Assembly (NCBI GenBank): GCA_949825025.1
Contig: OX463778.1
Location: forward strand, 41,369,194-41,433,193
Reading direction: 5' to 3'
DNA length: 64,000 nt
Origin: Siphlonurus alternatus
Lineage: Eukaryota > Arthropoda > Insecta > Ephemeroptera > Siphlonuridae
The translations under genes were made by a program, and so were the position numbers. Shown here one piece after another: positions 37,305 to 49,200 of this stretch (position 1 is its first letter; the number at the start of each line of letters is the position of its first letter). The notes under the pieces were generated by a model. That model ran no database searches and was not told the origin of the DNA. It was given only the letters and a program-made list of their open reading frames with translations.

Positions 37305-37625
37305 ATGGACAATTTGCATGACATTTTTTATTGCAGAAATGGATAGAGGGTGCAAAGTTATCCTACTCTGAATTTTTCCAGATTTTTTAGAGACCGGGAA
37401 CTATTTTTAAAAAATTATTGAAAGTCGATTTTATGACGTCACGAGGAGTCTGTACTTAAGAAAAGGATAGGCGCTAAACGCCCTTGACGTCATAAAACTG
37501 ACTTTCAATAATTTTTTAAAAATAGTTCTGGGTCTCAAAAAAATCAGAAAAAATTCAGAGTATAAGCATAATTTGGTAACCTCTATCCATTTCTGTAATA
37601 AAAAAATGTCATGCAAATTGTCCAT
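37305..37625. mobile_element. Fold-back element, GCAGAAATGGATAGAGG family (copy 1), with CRE in both arms
   Basis: Inverted arms of about 140 bases meet near 37465. The left reads ATGGACAATTTGCATGACAT then ATTGCAGAAATGGATAGAGG, and the right mirrors it. Inner arms contain AATTATTGAAAGTC and a TGACGTCA each (37434-37441, 37485-37492). The same inner arm is found at 40646-40958 and, decayed and interrupted, at 48258-48854. It is non-coding. Confidence 0.82.
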
Positions 37626-37845
37626 TTAAAGTTTCTCTAATTGTAAAATGACCTAATTTTTTTCCCATTGGTATACCGAATTCATCAAAAGTAATGAAAA
37701 TATGCTAAAATTGCCGGGTATTGTCATGCATGCTTTTTATTTATTCTTTTTGTCGTTCTAAAATTAAGCGTGAAACTGAAAATTGTTTTATTTGATCAGT
37801 AACAAACATTTCTTGTGATTATTTCTTTATCGGAAGTTTATACGC

Positions 37846-37995
37846 ATATGTTACCACCAAAAACCGAATTCGGGCAAAAGCCGAAAAAAATTAGCAAAAC
37901 TGGTTTTGAACATTTAAGCCGAAAAAAATTAGCAATTCTAGTTTTGCTCATTTTTTTCGGCTTTTGCCCGAATTCGACTTTTGGTGGTAACATAT
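37846..37995. repeat. 150-bp palindrome next to the (ATACAT)n tract
   Basis: ATATGTTACCACCAAAAACC and GAATTCGGGCAAAAGCCGAA on the left are mirrored by TTCGGCTTTTGCCCGAATTC and TTTTGGTGGTAACATAT on the right. The AAAAAATTAGCAA block is also present twice in direct orientation in the left half. It abuts the microsatellite that borders the 38.2-40.4 kb composite element and might be part of the same insertion. Confidence 0.65.
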
Positions 37996-38213
<218 letters not shown>

Positions 38214-38372
38214 GATGTTCTCCCTGCTTTTTTACCGATCTGCATTTGTTTTATTTTACTTTTTTACCTATCTGTTTTTTATTTATCAAACTTTTTTACC
38301 TATCTGTTTTTATTTTGTCACACTTTTTTACCTATCTGTTTTTGTTTCTTCAAACTTTTTTACCTATCTGTG
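38214..38372. repeat. Left arm of a composite inverted element: five motifs at a 32-bp period
   Basis: CTTTTTTACC(T/G)ATCTG starts at 38227, 38259, 38291, 38323 and 38355, exactly 32 bases apart. The intervening bases differ between units. The whole arm is repeated in inverse orientation at 40211-40370, almost base for base, and the microsatellite borders it on the outer side at both ends. Iterated subterminal motifs in inverted arms are typical of transposase-binding ends of DNA transposons. Confidence 0.8.
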
Positions 38373-39279
38373 AAAAAGTGAATTGTTCAGGAGAAGGTTT
38401 AAACTGTTTATTTCTTTATTGTTGTGATTATTTAAACATACACTTAGCTTTTTTTAAAGGTAATATATTATTACTCGTTGTAACGGTTTTTTTTTTTCAA
38501 ATTCCGTAAATTTCTCGCGTAAAAAAATATAATCGGGATTCAAAATTCTGCTCAATAAGTTTTATTACTTATTATTACGCGTGTAATAATGAAGTTTACC
38601 ATACATATAATATGCAATTATGGTAATTAAGGAACATTAATAAAACAGTAATTGATGATGCATCAATCGGCATATATAGTTATTGTGAATACGAAAAAAG
38701 TAATGCTAATTCATTATTATCCTCGGCATTTTTGGTAAAGAATAAAATTGTAACATAAAAGAATTAAATTTATTTTTGTAACGTTTATAAAAGGCCATGG
38801 GAATAGGGAATTTGACTAAATAAAAAATATAATTATACTTTTTACATTCTAAGCAATCATTTAGGATTAAAAAAAAATGTATGTATTGATTGTAATTAAG
38901 ATACTATGCAAACCTTTAATTTCAAAGTCACTACAGTATTTTAAAGTTTACATAATTGAAATTTGTTTTTTTGCATATTTTATAGCCTCTACGGATAAAT
39001 AAAACTCATCAAATTAATAATTATTAATTTATATTAATATCAAACATAATAATATATCAAATTAATGATAAGTATAAATATTATTATATGTTTTGCAACA
39101 ATTTTTGTATAATATATACAGTAATATAATATAAATGAAACGAAAATTAAATGAAATATTCTTCATGTAGCTTTCGCTGTTCAGTACAAAATATGCTTAA
39201 TTTATATATATTCTGTGGGGCCATAAAATCTTCTGATGTCCAGTTTCTGATTGTTTTAGCAGACAGGCAGAGTGTATTA
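38373..39279. other. Interior of the composite element, A/T-rich part
   Basis: Between the iterated arm and the coding remnant I see only A/T-rich sequence with no recognised feature. Confidence 0.35.
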
Positions 39280-39900
39280 GTATACATCATTTCACAAACT
39301 TTAAATTACCACTCTCAGTCCTAAGGAAATACTGCCGTTGTCCTTGTTTACGTAGCTTTACAGGGCTACTCAATTTTCTACGTTTTGGTGCAGCTGTAAC
39401 GACAGTCTCGAACAAACACTTGTTTTGCATATTTGTCAAGGGAATAAAAATTATTATGAATTTTTTCTCTATCCTTTTCACTCACATTGGCACAGAATTT
39501 TAATGAACTTTTGGGTGTCCTTCTCACTGCATTTACACCCAGCTTTCATCACCACTGCAGGCTTGTTGTCAGGTGAAACAATACCAAGTTGTGTCTTCGT
39601 TCCAACATATGCATGGTTTCCCCTGCTGGCGAAGATTTTGGTTTGTGAATTTTTCAAATGAAAGACGTCTAATATTACTTTTAATTTTTGTTAATTTCTT
39701 TTTCATTCTCTGTTAACGTTTTAGAATTGTTTACTTCACGATTAATAATTTGCTCTACATCTGCCAAGTCTAATAAGGTAACAAAGGAATTTCAAGTATC
39801 AGTACATTGTTCTTCAATCGTCAAAACTGACTCGGCTTGTTCAGAGCTCCGACAACTAGTGCTTAATTGGTCCAATCTCTATGCTGAGCTGTAAAAACAA
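39280..39900 (-). pseudogene. Decayed reading frame inside the composite element
   Basis: On the minus strand 39661 to 39485 reads SRGNHAYVGTKTQLGIVS, then PAVVMKAGCKCSEKDT and a Cys-rich end, and stops. After a break a second frame (39481..39287) reads FETVVTAAPKRRKLSSPVKL and GQRQYFLRTESGNLKFVK. Upstream, 39890-39662 shows interrupted pieces such as KLKVILDVFH. Stops and frame changes indicate a pseudogene. A transposon-encoded protein is likely from position between inverted arms, but I do not recognise the family. Confidence 0.4.
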
Positions 39901-40210
39901 CAAATTGTTACTATTGCGATCATTATTATTACGTAATTCACTCTAATGAATGTAAATATTACTTAGTTAATAATAGAATATAAAATTCTTACCTATTTCA
40001 ATCCTTATTTGCATGTAGAGTATGTAGACTCAGAAGAAAAGCAGAAATAAACGTCGCACGAGGTTTGTTTTGGTCTGTCAGCTGATTTTTCCGGATTGTT
40101 CTTATTTAATTTAAATTATAAAAAAGCCGCGAAACACTCTGAAATTTTAACAGCTTACGTACGGTGGTGCACTCTATATTTTTCCGCGATAAAATTTTTT
40201 TTTTCAAATT

Positions 40211-40370
40211 GACAGATAGGTAAAAAAGTTTGAAGAAACAAAAACAGATAGGTAAAAAAGTGTGACAAAATAAAAACAGATAGGTAAAAAAGTTTGATAA
40301 ATAAAAAACAGATAGGTAAAAAAGTAAAATAAAACAAATGCAGATCGGTAAAAAAGCAGGGAGAACATCG
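40211..40370. repeat. Right arm of the composite inverted element
   Basis: This is the inverse complement of 38214-38372. CAGATAGGTAAAAAAG units end at 40228, 40260, 40292, 40324 and 40356, again at 32-base steps. The last outer bases (GGGAGAACATCG) match CGATGTTCTCCC at the left arm, and both are followed outward by A/T microsatellite. Confidence 0.8.
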
Positions 40371-40382
40371 ATATATATATAC

Positions 40383-40471
<89 letters not shown>

Positions 40472-40482
40472 TATATTATATT
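40371..40482. repeat. (AT)n / ATACAT microsatellite bordering the composite element
   Basis: It begins with ATACATATACAT like the left tract and turns into pure AT. Presence on both outer borders suggests that the repeat belonged to the element ends before copy-specific expansion. Confidence 0.92.
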
Positions 40483-40645
40483 TATATACATTGACAATTT
40501 GTTATTTTTTCAGATAAAAAAAAATGACATATATGTTCTACATACCTGTATTAATATAAATTCAATGCTATAGATGTTGAATATTGATAGTAATTGATAA
40601 AATATCGTAATATGAAGCAGGGAAAGTAATATGCCCGCTTGAATA

Positions 40646-40958
40646 GAGTATTGTCCTCAATTTTTTTTATTGCAGAAGTGGATAGAGGGTGCAAATTTAT
40701 GCTACCCTGATTTTTTTCAGATTTTTTAGAGCCCGGGAACTATTTTTAAAAAATTATTGAAAGTCCTTTTCGTGACGTCACGAGACGCCGCTCCTTATGA
40801 AAAAGATAGGACTTGCCGCCGCGTGACGTCACAAAAAGGACTTTCAATAATTTTTTAAAAATAGTTCCAGGTGTCAAAAAAATCTGAAAAAAATCAGGGT
40901 AGCATAACTTTGCACCCTCTATCCATTTCTGCAATAAAAAAAATTGAGGACAATACTC
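40646..40958. mobile_element. Fold-back element, GCAGAAATGGATAGAGG family (copy 2), with CRE in both arms
   Basis: Arms of about 145 bases meet near 40802. Inner arm sequence matches copy 1 (ATTGCAGAAGTGGATAGAGG, AATTATTGAAAGTC). TGACGTCA occurs at 40773-40780 and 40823-40830. The outermost 15-20 bases (GAGTATTGTCCTCAA) are paired within this copy but differ from copy 1, so only the inner part is family-wide. Confidence 0.82.
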
Positions 40959-41003
40959 CATTTGTGATCAAAAAGTCAAAAAGTTTATGCGTTTGAATCT
41001 GAT

Positions 41004-41038
41004 CATATATATATATATATATATATAGATATATATAG
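41004..41038. repeat. (AT)n microsatellite
   Basis: Short AT tract with one AG interruption, just outside the fold-back element. Confidence 0.85.
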
Positions 41039-41582
41039 TTCCGCAGTCCACACCATGTTTTCATTCCAAACATCGTTTTCCAAAGTAAAAATGAGTAAAA
41101 CGTGCCATACAAGAATATTGGCTGGAAATAACGTCTTTTTTTTTTTTTTTTTTTTTTAGTTTTGAGAAACGGGGAAGGATAAGCTTCGGGGAGAGGCTTA
41201 ATTTAAAATTACAGTCAACTTTATTTTATATTCAGGCTGTAAGCAACCCGAAGTGAGTGCTTTCTGGCTTTCCAGTTTTTATGTCTGACCTTTATATTAT
41301 AGTTTCCGCCAACAATTCAGTAAGATGTATTTCAGTAAGAATCTGTAAAATTTCCTTTTTCATATGCAAATAGGAAAGACGGACATAATATATATGTCTA
41401 TAACTTCCGCGGGTATATAAAGTAATTTTACTTGCGGTGGAACTGATCAGTGCACACTGTACAGTACTCAACTCGAAAACTGCACAGTAATAATTAATAC
41501 ATTATACAGTATATAAGATAGTATATAAGCTGTCAAAATGCACTGACTTGTATTAAGTATCTTTATTTAGATATAAAAATGA

Positions 41583-41770
<188 letters not shown>

Positions 41771-42050
41771 ATAAGCTCAAGACAATTTTCAAGAAAAATA
41801 CTTGATATATTATAATTTATAATATACAGTTAATAGGTGAAGTTTTCATTTTATGGTCTTTTGCTCGTAAAGGGAAATTTATCTGAAGAGTACGTCGTGG
41901 TTCAACATAATATTAATACATGATGCATCTTCTTAACTAATATCCATTTTTGTAGATACAGAATGTACATTGATGCAAAATAAATTTTCAATTAATTTCT
42001 GTGAAATGTCATTCAATATAATAAAATTATATCAGCAAAAAAAAAATGTG

Positions 42051-42052
<2 letters not shown>

Positions 42053-42096
<44 letters not shown>

Positions 42097-42127
42097 TCTC
42101 TCCCTCTCTCTCTCTCTCCCTCTCTCT
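42053..42127. repeat. (CT)n microsatellite
   Basis: About 35 CT units with four CCC interruptions. A 60-codon frame across it is a by-product. Confidence 0.93.
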
Positions 42128-43379
42128 TTGTAGACTGTATATGAAAAGTTGACATGCTTATTTTTGTATATATATGGAAAAGCAAAAGTCGATCAACATC
42201 CATTATTTAGAGATCACGTTTTCTTTTCTGAATGTAAATATGCTTATAAGAAATTTAATACATATTATAATGTAAAAACAATATTTATACAAATAATATG
42301 CATGATATACTACAATTTGATTACATTATTTTGGATAATAATTTTATTATAGATGCATGACAAAAACAGTAATTTTGAATTTTAAGGATAGTTGTAATAA
42401 AAAAACTGTTATAGAAAAGTTCCATATAAGGAATATTAATTACTTTGAGTTTATAAAAAAAGCAATTGATGTTGTAATGCATGCATTTAACTTTGTCCTC
42501 GTTTCTATAATATAGCCGTACGTTGTTTACTGTAAATACTTCTCTTGCAGCTTGTTCGTTGGCAGCAAACAAAGCAACAAAGGAATATATAACCAGTATC
42601 AATCAGAATAATTCTGTGAAATATACGGATTACACAATGATGCTCTCTCTCTCTCTGAACTGTATTTGAAAGGTCTGCTGTACTCTGAAATCTTTATCTA
42701 TTCGTATATAATATATATCAAATATACGATAAAGAGTGCATCATTTTCATTAAATAATACAACAACATTTTCAATTGCAGCTTATTGTAATCTCTATTTA
42801 TTTTTCTTTCTATAGTGTTATTAGTTTCCTATTGAAACATTTTGATAATCCCATGGCTTAAGTAGGTGATAATTAATTAAGAACTAATTGAGATAATTTA
42901 ATGTAACACAATATTCATAATTAAGCTTTACAAAACCATATTTAACTGCAAATTTCATTAATTCTAATTAGTAAACAATAAGTTTATTAAATCAAAATGT
43001 CGAATCAAAGCACTTCTTTTTAAGTTAATAAGTTTGTTTATTAAAAAGTATTAAAAATCCATTCAATGCTATAAATATGTGTTATTTGTTTTAACGAGAA
43101 AAACAATTAAGTATTTTACTTATGAAAGCTGAATAATATTTACATCATAACATTTTATAACTGAATAGATATTTGATGGTAATCAAGATCTATAATTTAT
43201 ACAAAAATATAGTTGGTTAATTAAATCGATATATAAAATGAACTTAATCAATTAAGATTTTTTACATACAATTTAATTTATAGAAGACCACATTGAAAGT
43301 GTCTACAATACAAACTGTACGAAAAGAAGAAGTTGAGAAAAATAAAAAAAAAACATGGTTAAAGAACGCAATAGCTAGC
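42128..43379. other. A/T-rich, no recognised gene
   Basis: No exon-like stretch or family repeat was identified. Confidence 0.4.
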
Positions 43380-43760
43380 CGTGGCAGTATGAAACTTTTT
43401 GCCGGAAAGAAAAAAAAAGTCTGCAGTGGGGTTATGCGTGCAGGGAGACGGCAGAGACTCTATGGGGGCTTTTATTCAATCTCCTGGCCTCTCACGACCT
43501 CTTTCTTCTCCAATACCCCTGCCCTAAGACTTCACCCCATCCCTCCTAAGACATGGCGTTGCGAGCGCCTTGCGCCCCGTCGTTTCGCACGAAGAGAGAG
43601 AAAGAGAGGGAGATGATGACGATGACGTGGCCGGCGAGTGATGACCTTTCAGTCCCCAACAGTCAGTGCCGACAATGGCAGGCCGTCATTCTAGCACGCG
43701 CATTGTTGTGACAAGACCGGCAAGTCTCTATACTTACTATAGCCTAGCCAGCACCCCCCA
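43380..43760. other. GC-richer island
   Basis: The G+C content is raised, with CpG (GCGAGCGCCTTGCGCCCCGTCG-type sequence near 43560) and a GAAGAGAGAGAAAGAGAGGG purine stretch. A 107-codon plus frame (43293..43616) covers part of it and resembles nothing known. It may be regulatory or a non-coding exon. Confidence 0.25.
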
Positions 43761-46200
43761 CATTTCTAAAGCAAATACCACTCGTGCCTCTTGTGGGAAA
43801 ACATATTACTCTTTATTATCAACCTACAGGTAGTTAAGGAATTTTTCATTTATCAATAGAGTTTTTTTTTTAAATAGATTAATAAATTGAATAGCATTTT
43901 AGTATCACATCATTTAAAAAAAGAAGATTGTATAACTAATATTACAACTTGTATATTGAAAAATTTATGATGGTATACGTTTTGTTATATTTTTATGGAT
44001 CTTTTTCTTCGTATTAAATTTATTCAAGAATTTTATGATAATAAATTATAATACTGTTAAAATAAATAGCAAACAAAAACATGAAAATTGCTTATTAATC
44101 TACACGGAAACAATTCTTAACATAATATAAGGGCAACTAGAGTTTAATTTTAATAATGCTCATGTCATATGAATTATTGTTAGCTATTCTTACTGCATAA
44201 AAAAACTAATAAGACGAAAACGGTGAAATATTTTACTATATATACAGAAAAGGAAGTAAAATTTAAAGAGACAATTAAAGAGGAAATTCAACAATTTGGT
44301 GCCACAATTCATGAATATTTTTTTTATTGTCTTATATTTATTATACACTAGATGTATTATATATGTTAAAAAACTAGAATCATGAAGTTCATGACTGTCT
44401 AATTTATCTAATTTACTTACATTAAGCGTTCTTCTTCGTGGTCTTGACCTCTCCTTTTAGCTGTCATTTTGCACAATATGTTTTTTTAATGTAGGAAGTA
44501 TAAACACACTTCTTGACTGGATTGTCAAGATTTCTACCTTCGATATGCAAGTTTGCATGCTTCGTTGTCATGGTAACCATGCGGTGACATGATATTTGAT
44601 TACAATTCGATTACACTGTACCACAAGATTTTGAAATATCTAAATCATTTCTTTTTTATACCATTTTTTTTTAATGAACATCTAACTCCACAGTATAACA
44701 TAAATAATGTATAAATCTCAATATAATTATATAATGTTTTAGTAAAGTTATGTAAGAAAATAACCCAAAAGTTGTAGTTTTCTTAAAACTTTTTTTGTCA
44801 CTTTATACAAAATGAGGTCATGCTTGTAACACAATTTCACACGCCAGTTCTTCGTGAAGCCAGGAAATGTAATTACTGGCTGGCTAAGGTATATTCGCGC
44901 TGTGTTGCGAGGATGATAAAGTAACGTTTGCCACCTCGCAATCTTGACTAGCTCGTTGTGCGTACAGAGACTGAATCTATTATTGACGTTGAAACAATAA
45001 CTTCCATATAAGTTAACTTCTCATTACATAATAAAACTTAATCACTCAAATGCAATCAACAGCATGCATATCTAAACTAGAAATATAATGAATAACTTAA
45101 CATTCAAATTTTGTCTTCCCAAAAGTCTCAAAGGTAATTTTCTTCAACCTAAATTATATTTTAAATATATTTTTAGCAAAGCAATTTCTATTACTTCTCC
45201 TTTCTTTATGATATTACACAAGAAAAATTATTAAGCTTTAAATGTAAAAAAGAGCAAGAACTCAAACAACGTAAACTAACAGCATATAGTAATATATAAA
45301 GTATAACATTAAATAGAGTTTTAAAATTTTCTTGCTCCGTCATGCTTTTAATTAGAATTTATTTGCTGAATTACTAGCGGCATGGCACTACTATTATTTC
45401 AACGAATGACATGAATGACATTTTAGTAATAATCTTTCAGTATTACTAAAATATAATTAAATTGTATTTAATATGCAATTTAAAAAATTAAACAAAGTTG
45501 ATTATTTGTATTTTTGAAACTCATTCTAAATTTGGTGTTGTTAAATTTAAATGATTTTTTTTTATCAACTATGATTCCAGTTATTTAAATTTTAACATTA
45601 CATTGATTTTGAGATCCTTTATTTTCTTTCTTCTTCCTTCCCCTTACTTTATCCTCAAAAGGCTTTATACATCATTAAAATATAGCTTTTTGTACTCATT
45701 TTTATATAAAACACCCCATTTTATGTTTTTAGCTTTTAGCTTCACTAAAAGATGGAATTGTTTTATAAAGGATGTCAATAATTTACCTTGGTTTACTCTG
45801 TAACTGCATGTACGTTGACTTTTTTTTATTTACAACTTTGATTTTTTTTTTTTCACCTTCTCTTTGATGTCTGCAGCAGATGCTTTAGTAAAAAAAATGT
45901 TTTTTGTTTGTTTAATATTTATTTTAAAGACACAAGAACATATGGAATAATAACTAGAATATTTCCCTTTTGATCATTACATTATATTCGAATTCTAAGC
46001 CATTGTGAGCTATAAAATGATTATATAAAATGATGTAATCTTATGATCCCATAAGAGAAACCTCCCAGTCTACTACAGACCATCGACTATATATATACTG
46101 TAGATAGAATAACATTTTATGAAAATTATCATGCAACATAATATTCGCTCTTATGACTTTAAAATTAAAATAATAACAGAATTTGATTACAACGTTCTAG
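43761..46200. other. A/T-rich with a small GC-richer patch at 44840-44960
   Basis: No gene recognised. The patch includes CGCGCTGTGTTGCGAGGATG and CACCTCGCAATCTTGACTAG. Otherwise it is simple A/T-rich sequence. Confidence 0.35.
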
Positions 46201-46209
46201 TAATCAAGT

Positions 46210-46400
46210 TAGCGTGTGAAGTAGTTTGGTTCAGGTTAGTGACGTCACGCTGTGATGACGTCACTGACAGAAACCCCGACCTTCCTCCCCGCTGACAGAC
46301 ATGCTTTGCATCTCAGAGTGCGCGCGGGGAGGGAGGACGTATTACAACATTAGAAGAGCACGCGACAAGTGCATGTCGTTTAAGAAAAAGGTGGAACACC
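46210..46400. promoter_or_regulatory. GC-richer island with two adjacent consensus CREs
   Basis: TGACGTCA occurs at 46240-46247 and 46256-46263, 16 bases apart. Further right are CCTTCCTCCCCGCTGACAGA, TGCTTTGCAT and GCGCGCGGGGAGGGAGG. Unlike the other CRE copies at 34, 37 and 40 kb, no inverted-repeat element is visible around this pair. TGACGTCA is the site bound by CREB/ATF bZIP dimers. The function is inferred from the motif only. Confidence 0.4.
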
Positions 46401-47246
46401 AAAGTAGCAAGCAAAGAGTTCATTTTCACTCTTAACGTGTCTGAACTGTTACAATTTCATGGCATTTCCATACTTATGTAATCAGCAACAATTAGTAATT
46501 CTATTCACATTAAATAGTCACTTTATCTTATTTATTACATGACAGTATCAGAGTTATATATACATAAACACATAAATTACATTATTCTTAAAAGTTCTTT
46601 TTACCAAAGGAATATAAAAATGCAGTGATGACCTTTCTTGATAAACTAATGTAAAGTCAATTTGAAATATAGATACTTTATGACCTTTATGTTGATATAT
46701 TGTACATTGTATATTGATACTGCATAACTGCAATGTATCAATGTAATGTATCACGTATCCTCGTGCGGAAAAATAAGCTATAGCACGATCCCATGTGCAA
46801 CAAAGAGTTGTTTGTTGTTTGCTATATATCATCATTACAGGTGAGTGCAATAAAATTATTATGAGCTGTAAATCGAAACAGAAAGCTGTGCTTACCTGAT
46901 ATGACAGATAGTTATTTGTTTTTATTTTTAATGTGTTTTTTTGGATTACTTTTACATCAGAATTAAAAACATGAAAGATAATTTCTTTCTTATGCAGGCA
47001 AGAAAATCATTTTTTTATTTCATTCGATACATCATGCAAAAATAAATACCTTATTACTTTATAATGAGATAAAATTATATTTTCGTTGAAAATTCCAAGG
47101 TATTACTTACTATTACCATGAGAATATAAATCAGTAATATATTCTCTGGTACTTTTGCGGTACGTAAGTAGCTTATGCATGGATTACGTTAAGTAGACTG
47201 AGTCTAGAATACTAATATCACCTGCATGATAAAATATAATTGATAT

Positions 47247-47247
<1 letters not shown>

Positions 47248-47310
<63 letters not shown>
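47248..47310. repeat. (AT)n microsatellite beside a perfect palindrome
   Basis: About 31 AT units that run straight into the left arm of the palindrome at 47311. Confidence 0.93.
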
Positions 47311-47314
<4 letters not shown>

Positions 47315-47458
47315 ACTTAGAAATCATTTTTGTTGGTATAGATTTGATTTGTGTAAACTCTCTCTAACTCCATATATATATATATATATATATATATGGA
47401 GTTAGAGAGAGTTTACACAAATCAAATCTATACCAACAAAAATGATTTCTAAGTAGAT
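47311..47458. repeat. Perfect 148-bp palindrome with an (AT)n centre
   Basis: The arm ATCTACTTAGAAATCATTTT continues for about 62 bases to CTCTCTCTAACTCC and then an AT tract. The other side is its exact complement with no mismatch that I can find. Such perfection means a very recent origin, gene conversion between arms, or a sequencing or assembly fold-back. Confidence 0.9.
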
Positions 47459-48257
47459 CAACATGTATATATTATATAAGCAGGAGGTACGACATAATTC
47501 AAACAACAAAGTAATGCATGATTTATTATATATATTTTTTTTTTGTAAGATTTCTTTATTTGAGCATGGTAAATGAATATTTTCTGATAATAATATGCTG
47601 TCATAATATTGTTTGACATAAAAATTGCAACACTTAATATTTTATTTGTTACATCATTATTTACTTTATTTAAACAAAATTTATTCAAGCAGTTATAAAT
47701 TTTATTTTTGTTTTAAATTATAACCTATACAGTTTGAAAAACTTTTGAACGCGGACGATAGGAAAGCAGAACGAAAAACTGACATTATGATGTTTGTGAT
47801 GTCATGCAGAATAATGTAATTAATGTATGTCAAAATTGTGATGGTGGCTTGTCTTGTCAGTGGCCTCTCTCCCCATGAGATAATTCTTTTTCAGTTTGCA
47901 AGAGAAGACCAGCTGACTTGAATCAATAAAGTACACTAAAGTGCATAAAAAGGTCTTCATTTATGCAGTTGGATATTTTAAGAAGGCTTGGGAAGAAAAT
48001 GTACTCAAGTGCACGTGCACTGCTTATAAAGAACTTAAATCAGCTTTATGTTTCTCTCCTGATTATTAGGCCACACACCTTACTGAGCCGGGTTTTAGCG
48101 ATGAGGATAATATCATTGAGCACGCTGCAGGAAATGCAGACGAAGTGCTGCACAGAAATTAGCCTACATTTTAATCTACAGGCAAAATATCAGCCAGTTA
48201 AGCTTTTTCAACACCTAAACACAGTCAAGAAGGATAAAAATAGAACCTTTTCACGTA

Positions 48258-48854
48258 TTTTCTTATAATGGACAACATAAAAAAATATAATACAGAAATG
48301 AAAAGACGGTACCAAAATTATGCTAATCTGATTTTTATCAGATTTTTTTTATAGTCTAGGCGTGAGTTCAACCTGAACGTTGAATAAATTTTTAAGGTAG
48401 AGATAAAATGGATCAGCTGACCCAATGCTAAAAAAATCCCATTCATAAAAAATGTTCTTCTCTACATCCCCTATCAGTAGCTTAAATATCAGGTATACAG
48501 GTATAGTTTTCGAGTTATGAATTTTTAAAGTTGACTAATTTAACATGGAGAAATGGAACTTCCATGTTAAATAAGTAAACTTTAAGAATTCATAACTCGA
48601 AAACTAGCTTGTTTTTGTTATATACCTGATATTTAAGCTATATACTGATAGGGGATGTAGAGAAGAACATTTTCAATTTTTTTCATAATTTTTATGAATG
48701 GGATTTTTTTAGCATTGGGTCAGCTGATCCGTATTATCTCTACCTTAAGCAATATTTCCTGTCCTCTAAAAATCTGCAAGAATTCAGAGTAACGTAATTT
48801 GGTACCCTCCATTCATTTCTGCAATAGAAGAAGTTAAAAAAAAAAATGTTGGAC
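48258..48854. mobile_element. Decayed fold-back element of the GCAGAAATGGATAGAGG family (copy 3), interrupted
   Basis: The right arm complements to TATTGCAGAAATGAATGGAG, then ACTCTGAATTCTTGCAGATT, close to copy 1. The left arm is more diverged (ACAGAAATGAAAAGACGGTACC). Outer ATGGACAACAT and ATGTTGGAC recall the ATGGACAA end of copy 1. The centre is replaced by the TTAA element at 48396-48744. No TGACGTCA remains in this copy. Confidence 0.65.
48396..48744. mobile_element. TTAA-flanked fold-back element, GGTAGAGATAA family (copy 2)
   Basis: It is bounded by TTAA at 48392-48395 and 48745-48748. The left end is GGTAGAGATAAAATGGATCA and the right end is its near complement. Arms of about 160 bases meet near 48555 and include GACCCAATGC, ATCCCCTATCAGTA and TTCATAACTCGAAAA. 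The ends match copy 1 at 34893 for GGTAGAGATAA and the nearby CAGCTGA, while the interior differs. There is no reading frame. Confidence 0.82.
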
Positions 48855-48939
48855 TCGTACATATTCATAATAGGAGAACCCGACATCATTGAAATTTGCA
48901 GCCAATTCATATTGAGGTCTTGTTACAATATATTTGGGC

Positions 48940-49200
48940 TTCAAGAAGTCACTGGCAGAATACAGGCAGCAGCAAGTGTGGAGCGGGCATGCTGATGCAT
49001 CGATGTGCAGGCGATAGCTCACGTGCAAGCAAGCTGCCTTTGATGTGACGGTGCTCGGGCGAGAGAATACATTGCATCGTGACAGTAGCAAGCTCATCTG
49101 TGCCACGTGCATTGTCCTCCTGCATGCTCTCAGCAGCCAGACTTCGTAAGCCGCCTTATCCTCAAACCGCCTCAGGCAATAACATAAGCTATAAAGAGCC
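48940..49200. other. GC-richer patch
   Basis: The patch contains GTGGAGCGGGCATGCTGATG and GACGGTGCTCGGGCGAGAGA. Short frames on both strands are unrecognised. It could be regulatory or a non-coding exon. Confidence 0.2.

Noticed and set aside
38227..38372. CRISPR-like array from the 32-bp periodic motif
   Set aside because: Only about 16 bases of each unit are conserved, spacers are A/T-rich and short, a mirror copy exists 2 kb away, and the surroundings are eukaryotic.
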